Below, one piece after another: positions 1 through 7,347 of a stretch of DNA of 64,000 nt. The notes beneath the pieces are model-generated. The model had not been told where the DNA came from. It saw only the letters and a program-made list of their open reading frames with translations, and searched no databases. The first letter of the stretch is position 1. Every line of letters begins with the position of its first letter. The DNA is from an uncultured Chlorobiota bacterium (GTDB lineage Bacteria; Bacteroidota; Ignavibacteria; UBA10030; UBA6906). The position numbers and the translations under genes are program-made. The stretch is from positions 30,815-94,814 of the forward strand of contig CAADGV010000045.1 of NCBI GenBank assembly GCA_900696645.1, written 5' to 3'.

Positions 1-246
1 AGCAGATTCGATTCTGAAAGTCGTATGCACGCTGTGGCCGAGCCTTCACTATTTCTTCATGCAGTCAATGATGAGATCATTCCAATTGAGTTCGGGCGGC
101 GATTGTTTGACGCGGCGCGGGAACCGAAGTTCTTCGTCGAAACCGCGGGAGGGCACAACACTGCGCATACTGCCGATTCGGCAAAGTTCTACGGCAGCAT
201 CACAGATTTTATACGGGAGTTGGCGCAATCCGGCAATATCGAGTAA
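1..246 (+). CDS. alpha/beta hydrolase, C-terminal fragment
   Basis: The frame is open from the first base, so the true start lies upstream of the window and only the last 81 residues are seen. The segment LHAVNDEIIP matches the strand and loop that carry the catalytic Asp of serine-type alpha/beta hydrolases, and GGHNT carries the catalytic His near the C-terminus, as in the BAAT/ABHD13/ABHD17 and S9-like families. The nucleophile Ser is not in view, so substrate cannot be inferred. It ends 24 bases before terC and may be its operon partner. Confidence 0.75.
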   Translation, partial: SRFDSESRMHAVAEPSLFLHAVNDEIIPIEFGRRLFDAAREPKFFVETAGGHNTAHTADSAKFYGSITDFIRELAQSGNIE

Positions 247-270
247 CAACACGGAGGGTTTTCCTTCTAT

Positions 271-1029
271 ATGGAAATACTGACAAGCCCTGAAGCGTGG
301 GTCGCGTTGGTGACGCTTACTGTTCTGGAAATTGTGTTGGGGATTGACAACATCATTTTCATTTCGATTCTCTCGGGCAAGCTTCCCGTTGAGCAGCAGG
401 CGAAAGCCCGCACGGTCGGGCTGGCGTTGGCGACGATTACGCGTGTTCTTCTTCTCCTTTCACTCACGTGGGTAATGAGCTTGACGGCTCCGATGTTTTC
501 CGTGCTCGGAAACGAGATCTCCGGCAGGGATTTGATTCTCCTTCTGGGCGGATTGTTTCTGATTGGGAAAAGCACGCATGAGATTCACGACAAGCTTGAA
601 GGCTCGGAGGGAAAAGCTACCGGAAAGGTGAAAGCGAAGTTTTCGAGCATCATCATTCAGATTCTCCTCCTCGATATCGTCTTCTCGCTTGACTCGGTGA
701 TCACAGCAGTCGGTATGGCACGACATATCGAGATCATGATAGCGGCCGTCGTGATTGCCGTTGTTGTGATGATGCTGTCGGCGGGCGCTATCAGCAATTT
801 TGTCGAACGTCATCCGACGGTGAAAATGCTTGCGCTGAGTTTTCTGTTGCTGATTGGCGTGACGCTGATTGCTGAAGGATTTGACCAGCACATCTCAAAA
901 GGGTACGTGTACTTTGCAATGGCATTCTCCGTGTTTGTCGAGATGCTGAACCTCCGGCTCCGCTCGAAAACAACAGAGCCCGTGAAGTTGCATTCACCGT
1001 ATAATCAAATCCGCCAGCAACAAGGATGA
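271..1029 (+). CDS. TerC family integral membrane protein
   Basis: A 252-residue protein with about seven membrane segments. The intramembrane acidic motifs LGIDNIIF (about residues 24-31) and FSLDSV (about 131-136) are the hallmark of the TerC/YoaE/Alx family, whose members are linked to tellurite resistance and export of metals such as manganese, often at the Sec translocon. The charged loop between TM3 and TM4 (HDKLEGSEGKATGKVKAK) is cytoplasmic by the positive-inside rule. A GGAGGG sequence lies upstream, with a rather long spacing of about 12 bases. Its stop overlaps the start of the cysteine desulfurase by 4 bases, indicating translational coupling. The ion transported is not known from sequence. 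Confidence 0.9.
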   Translation: MEILTSPEAWVALVTLTVLEIVLGIDNIIFISILSGKLPVEQQAKARTVGLALATITRVLLLLSLTWVMSLTAPMFSVLGNEISGRDLILLLGGLFLIGKSTHEIHDKLEGSEGKATGKVKAKFSSIIIQILLLDIVFSLDSVITAVGMARHIEIMIAAVVIAVVVMMLSAGAISNFVERHPTVKMLALSFLLLIGVTLIAEGFDQHISKGYVYFAMAFSVFVEMLNLRLRSKTTEPVKLHSPYNQIRQQQG

Positions 1030-2186
1030 AACGCGTCTATCTCGATCATACCGCAACTACCCCGCTCGATGAACGAGTCTTCGAGGCAATGCGTCCCTAC
1101 TTTTCGGAGGCGTTCGGCAACGCGTCGTCTGTTCATTCGTTTGGAAGAGAAGCAAAGTCGGCGTTAGAAAAGGCGCGGGAGACGATCGCAAAAGCGATTG
1201 GTGCGCAAAGCGGCGAAGTGTTCTTCACAAGCGGCGGAACCGAGTCCGACAACTTTGCGATTCGAGGGATAGCAAAAGCGAGTTTGAAGAAAGGGAAGAA
1301 TCATATCATCACATCGGCTGCTGAACATCCTGCCGTTCTGGAACCGTGTGAGATGTTGAGGGAGGAGGGATTTGATGTAACAGTTCTGCCGGTTGATGCG
1401 AACGGTATCGTCTCTCCTGATCAGGTGAAGCAGGCAATCACCGGCAAGACTTGCCTCGTTACGATCATGCACGCGAACAATGAAGTCGGCTCCATCTCGC
1501 CAATCAAAGAAATAGCGGAAGCGGTACATGAGAAAGGCCTGCCCCTCCACACCGACGCCGTTCAGACGCCGGGCAAGATTCCGCTGAATGTTGCAGAGTT
1601 GGGAGTAGATTTAGTGACCCTTTCCGCCCACAAATTGTACGGGCCGAAAGGTATCGGGGCGTTGTATGTGAAGAAGGGAACTGAACTTGAACCGATGCTT
1701 CACGGCGGCGGACAAGAACGAGGCAAGCGTCCGGGAACCGAGAACGTGCCTCTTGCGGTTGGTTTTGCGAAAGCCGTTGAGCTTGCGGTTTCCGAAATGG
1801 AAGTTGAAATGAAACGGCTTGCAACGATTCGCGACAATCTCCAATCCGCAATCAGCAACCAGTTCCCGTCAGCAATCATCAACGGCCACCCGACCGAACG
1901 GCTTCCGAATATCCTCAACATTTCATTCGACAGCAGCAAGATTCAACTTGAAGGGGAGATGTTAGTGATGAATATGGATTTGGAGGGAATCGCCGTTACG
2001 AGCGGGTCGGCATGTACATCGGGAAGCATGCAGCCCTCGCATGTTCTGCTGGCGATGGGACGGGACGGAAAGACGGCACGGGCGACGCTGCGGTTTGCAT
2101 TTGGAAAAAGCAACACGACGGAAGATGTTGAGTACGTTGTGGCAAAACTCCGGCATGTTATAAGCCGCATGGCCGGGCGGGCCTGA
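1026..2186 (+). CDS. cysteine desulfurase (NifS/IscS type)
   Basis: A PLP enzyme of 386 residues that takes sulfur from cysteine for Fe-S clusters and thio-modification. Visible landmarks are the N-terminal LDHTATTP (a variant of LDNAATTP), the cofactor-contacting HANNEVG and HTDAVQ, the PLP Lys in SAHKLYGPKG (about residue 205), the GGGQERGKRPGTEN block, and the active-site Cys in SGSACTSGS near the C-terminus, a long flexible loop typical of group I enzymes. No iscU, iscA or thiI neighbour is in view; it instead follows terC in an ATGA overlap. NifS, IscS and the tRNA-thiolation NifS branch cannot be separated here. Confidence 0.93.
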   Translation: MKRVYLDHTATTPLDERVFEAMRPYFSEAFGNASSVHSFGREAKSALEKARETIAKAIGAQSGEVFFTSGGTESDNFAIRGIAKASLKKGKNHIITSAAEHPAVLEPCEMLREEGFDVTVLPVDANGIVSPDQVKQAITGKTCLVTIMHANNEVGSISPIKEIAEAVHEKGLPLHTDAVQTPGKIPLNVAELGVDLVTLSAHKLYGPKGIGALYVKKGTELEPMLHGGGQERGKRPGTENVPLAVGFAKAVELAVSEMEVEMKRLATIRDNLQSAISNQFPSAIINGHPTERLPNILNISFDSSKIQLEGEMLVMNMDLEGIAVTSGSACTSGSMQPSHVLLAMGRDGKTARATLRFAFGKSNTTEDVEYVVAKLRHVISRMAGRA

Positions 2187-2192
2187 AACAAC

Positions 2193-2507
2193 CTACCTGC
2201 CTGCCCACCACATTGCGACGAAAACTGCCGTTATCGCAGCCACCACGATGCGCGTTCTACGGGCGACGCGATACTTCTGCCAACCCGCTTCATCAAGATA
2301 GTAACGGCCGTCTTCGAGACGTATCAATGCGCCGGCGTTGGTGAGACGCGGAATGCGTATGCGGCGAAGCCGTGCCGTATCAAGGGCGATCGCATGGTCG
2401 GCGCTTGTAGCGCCGGCATCCATAAGCTCCCGGACAATGCGTTTGTCCGCCCGCACCAATGCGGCAGCAAGCACAGCAAACATGGGGCCGAGTGTCTGTG
2501 GTATCAT
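2193..2507 (-). CDS. small protein with winged-helix-like N-half and C-terminal membrane helix
   Basis: A 104-residue protein, not recognised. The first 75 residues are helical with a pattern of short helices followed by LIRLEDGRYYLDEAGW, which resembles the recognition helix and wing of a winged-helix fold; residues about 86-101 (IVVAAITAVFVAMWWAG) form one membrane span after an RRTR positive patch. It lies convergent to the cysteine desulfurase, 6 bases from its stop. No good ribosome binding site precedes the ATG. A tail-anchored regulator or adaptor is possible, but the function is unknown. Confidence 0.6.
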   Translation of the reverse strand: MIPQTLGPMFAVLAAALVRADKRIVRELMDAGATSADHAIALDTARLRRIRIPRLTNAGALIRLEDGRYYLDEAGWQKYRVARRTRIVVAAITAVFVAMWWAGR

Positions 2508-2582
2508 GGTGTTTCATATGTTTTTGATGTGACTTTTTTTCCTTTGCCGTTGCGGAATCCGGTCCGCTGATGGCATCGTGAC

Positions 2583-2610
2583 GACACTGTTGCTGTCACG
2601 GTTTCTTGGA
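2583..2610 (+). repeat. imperfect direct repeat, left copy
   Basis: The 28-base stretch containing TGTTGCTGTCACGGTTTCTT is matched, with a few mismatches and one gap, by a stretch at 3493-3519 in the same orientation. The two copies bracket the broken methyltransferase gene. Confidence 0.45.
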
Positions 2611-2685
2611 CCCTGCGGGGGTACTATAGATAGCGGGAATGTCTTACAAGTACTCTGTACAGAATTGAGGAATAGCCATCCTGTA

Positions 2686-3399
2686 TTATTCTTGAATTCT
2701 GTGGTCAATCCGTGAATTCATGGAAAAAACCGCGAGAAGATTACTTCTGAGGTATTTGAGCGGTGAGAACCGTACCATCGAATACCAAAGTCCAAATACG
2801 ATGGTAAGGAGCGCTTTGTCAAAGGGGACCTGTTCAATGAAATCAAGCCTTGACAGCCTTAGTGGCGGGACTCCACGTTTCATAATCCCAAAGGAGTTGA
2901 AACGATGGTACGTCTCAAAAATGTCGTCACTCTGCACGCCAAATGTGTGTTGAATGACCCAACGTTTTACTCGGAATGAAACCAGTCGTGGGAGGAATAT
3001 CAGGGGACTCCAGCTGTTGGTTGTCAAGATGATTAAATTTCCGCCCGGTTTCAATAACCGCAACACTTCCGAGAAATCTGCTGGTATTTTCTGAAGGTGT
3101 TCCACCACAAAGCGCAATGTGATAAGGTCGGCATACTCCGAAGGAAGCGGAATGCTGCGCATGTCTGCGAGGAGAAATGGTGCTTCAACTCGCTCAGGAT
3201 GGTCGAGTACATCGATACCGATGGCCTTCTTGGCCAAATGTCCGAAATCCGCAATATTCTCGTTCTTGCCGCATCCGATATCCAACCAGATTATGTCCTT
3301 GGTAATGTACTAAGCAACAGTCTGCTCATAGATGACCCATCGATGTGGGTACTCGCGATGAAGTTTTCGAAAAATCTCTTCAGCCCGATGTGAGGTCAT
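2686..3399 (-). pseudogene. SAM-dependent methyltransferase (class I) interrupted by in-frame amber codon
   Basis: Reading the minus strand from an ATG at 3399 gives 29 residues beginning MTSHRAEEIFRKLH, then TAG at 3310-3312, then 206 residues in the same frame that begin YITKDIIWLDIGCG. LDIGCGKNENI is the glycine-rich SAM-binding motif I; IGIDV (motif II acidic residue), ADLITLRFVVEHL and VLRLLKPGGNL follow in the order of Methyltransf_11 enzymes. The motif I strand needs the residues before it, so the reading frame clearly once continued through the TAG. If intact, the protein would be about 237 residues. The only start downstream of the TAG is a TTG inside motif I, which would remove the strand. 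Substrate is unknown. Alternatives are a sequencing error or stop-codon readthrough. Confidence 0.7.
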
Positions 3400-3492
3400 A
3401 TCTTGTCACATGCATACATTGATACCTTCCATGGCTGATGTTCCTTTCGCGCGGTTCATCACGGGTTCTACGCCGCTTTTTGTACTGTTGGG

Positions 3493-3519
3493 GACAGTGT
3501 TGCTGCCACGGTTCTCGGA
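3493..3519 (+). repeat. imperfect direct repeat, right copy
   Basis: Contains TGTTGCTGCCACGGTTCTC, matching 2583-2610 in the same orientation. The 3400-3608 gap around it shows no convincing gene on either strand. Confidence 0.45.
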
Positions 3520-3608
3520 AAGTTCGCGGTTGTGTGACAGCCCGGAAAACTCCTCATGCCTTCACGGTTAATCTTTCATTTGGCCAAAATGCTGAGTATC
3601 CCTGTTGC

Positions 3609-3833
3609 CTACTGCTTTTCTTCTCCAGCAAACCCAACTCCCTCAAGTACAACCCTGCGCAGCGTCTCCTTGTTACCGAACCGCTTCATTGCATCAAGAA
3701 TTTCGATACCGGCGAGCTTTCCATCGCTGTCGTAGTCGAAGGCGATTCCCTCCGCCACGTGGTGAGGCGTAACTGTTGTCTCACGAAAAGTGATTGAGAG
3801 AGCATCAACTTCTGCGTCATAGCTTATCTTCAC
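3609..3833 (-). CDS. DUF2283 family protein, probable antitoxin partner
   Basis: A 74-residue protein starting MKISYDAEVDALSITF, the diagnostic opening of the DUF2283 family, followed by EGIAFDYDSDGKLAGIEILDA, also conserved in it. Such proteins are often found directly downstream of DUF4258 genes and are proposed antitoxins. Here it begins 12 bases after the stop of a DUF4258 gene on the same strand, which supports the pairing. The C-terminal half (residues about 50-74) is variable in the family. Family assignment is firm; the antitoxin role is inferred from context. Confidence 0.85.
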   Translation of the reverse strand: MKISYDAEVDALSITFRETTVTPHHVAEGIAFDYDSDGKLAGIEILDAMKRFGNKETLRRVVLEGVGFAGEEKQ

Positions 3834-3845
3834 TTTTATCCTCCG

Positions 3846-4100
3846 TTAGAAATAGTAGGTATAAACTGTCACTACGACAATTTCGCCCACATCTTCAACA
3901 AAAATGGGCCTTACTTGCTTAGTGTCGTATTCTTTACCGTTCCACACGTTATTGTACGCAAAGTTCTTTTTGCATTCCAATCTTCCCAGTTCTGAAGGTT
4001 CCCACGGAGTTGTGCGGATGGCATCTTCGACCTCCGAGAGTGTGAAGCCTCTCTTTTCGATGTAACCCGCTGCGTGTCTGCTGAGTCTAATCGGCTTCAT
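3846..4100 (-). CDS. DUF4258 family protein, probable toxin of a type II pair
   Basis: An 84-residue protein with LSRHAAGYIEKRGFTLSEVEDAI at its N-terminus and a beta-rich C-terminus ending IVVVTVYTYYF, the layout of DUF4258 proteins, which have a small RNase-like (BECR/RelE-like) fold by family knowledge. The conserved His of SRHA and the Arg of KRG are candidate active residues. It sits 8 bases after the homocysteine methyltransferase/MTHFR stop and 12 bases before the DUF2283 gene, so the pair may be carried on the methionine-gene transcript. Confidence 0.8.
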   Translation of the reverse strand: MKPIRLSRHAAGYIEKRGFTLSEVEDAIRTTPWEPSELGRLECKKNFAYNNVWNGKEYDTKQVRPIFVEDVGEIVVVTVYTYYF

Positions 4101-4108
4101 GTGTGTAC

Positions 4109-5941
4109 TTACTTTTTCAGGATCGAGAATATCCCCTCAATCCTGCCCATCGGCGCCGAAAGTTGCACGCCGGCGACTTCATTCTTCACACGCTCAAACG
4201 TCTCGCGGGCAATCTTCACGCCTTCGGCGAAACCTTCTTCTTTCGTCGTTGTCTTGCGCATGCGGTCCATAATATCCGGCGGCACGCTGGCGCCCGGGAC
4301 TTCGTTGTTCATGAACTCGGCGTTGCGGTATGAGACAAGCGGCCAAATGCCGCACAACAGAGGCAGTTTCACGTATTCAATCCGCTTCATTGCTTTTTCG
4401 AGAATGCGAATGTCGAACACGGGCTGCGTTACAATGTACTCGGCTCCGGCTTCAATCTTCCAATCCAATCTTCTGATTTCTTCATCAAGATTGATGGCGC
4501 CGGGGTTGAATCCGACGCCGGTGCAGAACCCCGTCGGGTCGCCGATCGGGTTGCCGGCAAGATCGAGACCGTGATTGAGACGATTGATGATGTTGACAAG
4601 TCCGATTGCGTCAACATCGAACACAGCGGTTGCGTCGGGGTAGTTGCCCAACTTCGGCGGGTCGCCGGTGATGGCGATGAGATTGCGGACGCCGAGCGCC
4701 CACGCGCCTAACAAATCCGACTGCATGCCGATCACGTTCCTGTCGCGGCAGGCAAAATGCAACACAGGCTCAATGCCGACTTTTTGAAGAATGGTAACTG
4801 CAAGAGCGAGTGCCGACATGCGGGCACTTGCACGGGGCCCGTCAGGAATGTTGATGGCGTCAATGCCAAAGTGAAACAGCTTGCGCGCCTTCTCGACTTC
4901 TTTCACAGGCAGAACACCTTTGGGTGAAACGAGTTCTACCAGCGTCACAAATTCTTTGCGAAGCAATTTGTTGGAGAGGCGGGATTTCTCGCTCATTTCG
5001 TAGACTTTCACCGCCTCGGGCGCCGTGACTTTCAAATCGGCGACACGCATCTCGACACGCTTGACGGGCTGAAGCGCCTTGACGGCACGGCGAATGGCTT
5101 TGATGTGTTCGGGATTTGTTCCGCAACACCCGCCGACAATCGCAGCGCCCGTTTGAATAAATCGCTTCGAATATTCGGCAATGTATTCGGGAGATGTCAT
5201 ATAGATGTTTCTTCCGCCGACATTTTGCGGAAGTCCCGCATTCGGCTGAACGGAAATCGGCAAGCGAGTAAGCGGCTTGAGCTGCTCAAGCGCATCGAGC
5301 ATCGTCTTCGGGCCGACGGAACAATTCATGCCGATGGCGTCAAGCTTGTAGTCTGCAACGCCGGCGACGAAACTCCGAATTGACGCTCCGCTCAACAAAT
5401 TGCCGTCGTCGTTGATGGTGACCTGGGCAATGATGGGAATGTCGGGGTTGAGTTCCTTAACTGCACGGATTGCCTGGACAAGCTCCGAGACAAGTGAGAA
5501 TGTTTCGAGAATAATCAAATCAACGCCGCCGTCGAGCAAGCCTTTGATCTGTTCCTTGAAAACATCCTTTGCTTCGTCGTACGAGAGTTTTCCAAGAGGC
5601 TCGATTTGCACGCCCAACGGTCCGACTGATCCCGCGACGAGAACGGAATCCCCGGCAACCTTCTTTGCAATCTGTGCGCCTTTGAGGTTCACTTCGTGGA
5701 CTTTTGTTTCGAGTCCGTGTGCAGCAAGTTTGAAGCGGTTAGCGCCGTAGGTGTTCGTCTCGATCACGTCCGCGCCGGCGTTCACGTAGTCGCGATGCAC
5801 CTCGCTGACGATGTCGGGATTGATGAGATTCAGTTCATCAAAGCACGTGTTGATGAAGATTCCTTTTTCGTACAAGTATGTGCCGACGCCCCCGTCAAAG
5901 AGGATGACTTCTTTGCCCAAACGTTCGCGAAATTGTTTCAT
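4109..5941 (-). CDS. bifunctional homocysteine S-methyltransferase / methylenetetrahydrofolate reductase
   Basis: A 610-residue fusion. Residues 1 to about 290 are a Pfam S-methyl_trans domain (start FDGGVGTYLYEKG; Zn-binding Cys in MNCSVGP near residue 206 and GGCCGTNP near 272); residues about 330-610 are a MetF-type TIM barrel (FVTLVELVSPKG, HFACRDRN, LIAITGDPP, AEYIVTQPVFD) that binds FAD and reduces methylene-THF. The same fusion occurs as YitJ-type proteins in other phyla. Together the halves could make 5-methyl-THF and methylate homocysteine, though many MetF-fused versions lack the cobalamin domain and may use S-methylmethionine or pass methyl-THF elsewhere. An AAGGA lies before the ATG; the upstream DNA is the left end of an inverted-repeat element that may supply the promoter. 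Confidence 0.93.
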   Translation of the reverse strand: MKQFRERLGKEVILFDGGVGTYLYEKGIFINTCFDELNLINPDIVSEVHRDYVNAGADVIETNTYGANRFKLAAHGLETKVHEVNLKGAQIAKKVAGDSVLVAGSVGPLGVQIEPLGKLSYDEAKDVFKEQIKGLLDGGVDLIILETFSLVSELVQAIRAVKELNPDIPIIAQVTINDDGNLLSGASIRSFVAGVADYKLDAIGMNCSVGPKTMLDALEQLKPLTRLPISVQPNAGLPQNVGGRNIYMTSPEYIAEYSKRFIQTGAAIVGGCCGTNPEHIKAIRRAVKALQPVKRVEMRVADLKVTAPEAVKVYEMSEKSRLSNKLLRKEFVTLVELVSPKGVLPVKEVEKARKLFHFGIDAINIPDGPRASARMSALALAVTILQKVGIEPVLHFACRDRNVIGMQSDLLGAWALGVRNLIAITGDPPKLGNYPDATAVFDVDAIGLVNIINRLNHGLDLAGNPIGDPTGFCTGVGFNPGAINLDEEIRRLDWKIEAGAEYIVTQPVFDIRILEKAMKRIEYVKLPLLCGIWPLVSYRNAEFMNNEVPGASVPPDIMDRMRKTTTKEEGFAEGVKIARETFERVKNEVAGVQLSAPMGRIEGIFSILKK

Positions 5942-5962
5942 GGTGTTCCTTAGATTGAAATC

Positions 5963-5991
5963 CTAATATCAAATATCGAAATACTAAACAA
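5963..5991 (-). promoter_or_regulatory. possible outward promoter in left inverted repeat
   Basis: On the minus strand TTGTTT (5986-5991) and TATTAG (5963-5968) are separated by exactly 17 bases and point at the methyltransferase/MTHFR gene 22 bases downstream. This is a motif match only. Confidence 0.3.
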
Positions 5992-6388
5992 ATTCAAAAT
6001 GAGAAAACCTGAACAACAAAACCGGTTCTACTGCGATTTGGTCAAGATTGCGCCAAAAGATCTTCATCAATTCGGTTGATTCTTGAATTAATGCCGCTCG
6101 TTCTGCTTCTGTGGCTTCGTTGCACTGTGTCAGTCGAAGCCAATAGCCGCTTTCTTTTGCTCCCTTTCGGCAAATCTTAATTCTCATAAGAAAGTCCTTT
6201 TTCCCTAATGCTTCGTTTGCCTCAATGTAATTTGCGCCAACCGAACCGGATGAGCGAATGAGTTGCTTGCCATATTCAAGATTCGACATTGTCTTCTGTA
6301 ATCTTTCAACAAACCCTCCAACCCTTTTTGCAAACGCCTCGGTTCGTTCCTCGAGATCATATCGTTTGGGACTTGGTTTTTCAGACAT
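5984..6388 (-). CDS. four helix bundle protein (S23 / IVP family)
   Basis: A 134-residue protein with the family signature: YDLEERTEAFAKRV, then LEYGKQLIRSSGSVGANYIEANEA, then FLMRIKICRKGAKESGYWL, and ELMKIFWRNL. Members form pentamers of four-helix bundles and include proteins encoded by intervening sequences in bacterial 23S rRNA. RSSGSVGANYIEA is the most conserved block. The biochemical role is unresolved; nucleic-acid binding has been suggested for the family. The gene is bounded by inverted repeats that include its first codons and its last four codons, so gene and repeats look like one unit. A second ATG does not compete for the start. Confidence 0.93.
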   Translation of the reverse strand: MSEKPSPKRYDLEERTEAFAKRVGGFVERLQKTMSNLEYGKQLIRSSGSVGANYIEANEALGKKDFLMRIKICRKGAKESGYWLRLTQCNEATEAERAALIQESTELMKIFWRNLDQIAVEPVLLFRFSHFEFV

Positions 6389-6412
6389 TCGAGCTTGTTT
6401 AGAGTTTCGACA

Positions 6413-7336
6413 TTAGGATTTCGAATTCTTCTCCCATTCTCGCAATACCAATCCATACCGTACTCCCCGTTCACTCACAATCATCTCTTTGAATTTGAAA
6501 TGCGCCATAATCTCGCGGAGAATCAGCACTCCCGCAACAATCACATCGTGCCGGCCTTTCATGAACGACGATTGTGCGAGAATTTCACCCGAAGGCATTG
6601 CCCGCAAGGCTCTGAACAGAAGATACACTGTGTCAAGATCGAGTCTGTAGTTTCTTATGGCATCAATTGAAAACTCCTTGAGTCCTTGAGCAAGAATCGC
6701 AAGGGATGTTGCTGTTCCTGCTACTCCCACCAATGTCGAGCCCTTGAAATCGAACCGGCCTGCTTTGGCAAGCTCGTCTTCAACCAGCGTAATAGATGCC
6801 TCCAGTTCGGGATGCGTCGGCGGATCGTGCTTCAGGAAGCGTTCGGTGACCCGAACGGAGCCGACGTCGAGACTGATGGAATCGATGATTGTCTTATCGT
6901 TACCGATGGTAATCTCTGTGCTGCCACCGCCAATATCAACCACCGTTGCTTTCGTGATTCCGGGTATGCCGCTGATTGCTCCGCGATATGTCCAGTACGC
7001 TTCATCCTCGCCGCTGAGCACTTCAAGCTCGAATCCTGTGTGGGAGTGTACGAGTTCTGCAAACGCTTGCCTGTTGGTCGCGTCACGAACTGCGCTTGTT
7101 CCGCACACGACCGTTTTTTCGACGTTGAAGGTTGAAATGATGGATTTGTATTCCTGCAAAACGCCAATCACGCGTTGCATTGCGTCGGTTTGCAAATTTC
7201 TGGAGCCGTCAACGCCTTTGCCGAGTCGAGGAATGCGCTGTTCATAGGCAAGCCGCTGAATGTCTCCATTCTTATCGACATTCGCGACAAGAAGGAGAAC
7301 GGTGTTGGTGCCGATGTCGATTGAGGCGATGCGCAT
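6413..7336 (-). CDS. ppx: Ppx/GppA exopolyphosphatase family protein
   Basis: A 307-residue protein that begins MRIASIDIGTNTVLLLVA, the phosphate-1 motif of the ASKHA fold; an upstream in-frame start would add 18 residues unrelated to the family. VVDIGGGSTEITIG (about residues 118-131) is phosphate-2 and VGVAGTATSLA the adenosine-type motif. It lacks the C-terminal HD-like domain of long Ppx enzymes, as in the short Actinobacterial and Chlorobi-type forms, and could degrade polyphosphate or pppGpp. It starts 11 bases after the prmA stop. Its last residues and stop come from the right end of the S23 element, so a native C-terminus may have been replaced. Confidence 0.88.
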   Translation of the reverse strand: MRIASIDIGTNTVLLLVANVDKNGDIQRLAYEQRIPRLGKGVDGSRNLQTDAMQRVIGVLQEYKSIISTFNVEKTVVCGTSAVRDATNRQAFAELVHSHTGFELEVLSGEDEAYWTYRGAISGIPGITKATVVDIGGGSTEITIGNDKTIIDSISLDVGSVRVTERFLKHDPPTHPELEASITLVEDELAKAGRFDFKGSTLVGVAGTATSLAILAQGLKEFSIDAIRNYRLDLDTVYLLFRALRAMPSGEILAQSSFMKGRHDVIVAGVLILREIMAHFKFKEMIVSERGVRYGLVLREWEKNSKS

Positions 7337-7347
7337 CTGAGTACAGA

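Larger units (their letters stand above)
5956..6427. mobile_element. inverted-repeat unit carrying a four-helix-bundle (S23) gene
   Basis: The left end (about 5956-6006, + strand) and the right end (about 6375-6427, - strand) share GAAATCCTAAT, then TCGAAA, then CTAAACAA, and continue through AAAACC, with one 6-7 base gap and few mismatches. The repeats face inward and enclose one gene only, the S23 homolog. The right repeat also supplies the last codons and stop (TAA at 6413-6415) of ppx, which suggests insertion into the end of that gene. 23S rRNA intervening sequences that encode S23 proteins are likewise bounded by complementary arms; this is a chromosomal counterpart by analogy. No transposase is encoded. 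Target duplications could not be recognised. Confidence 0.6.
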
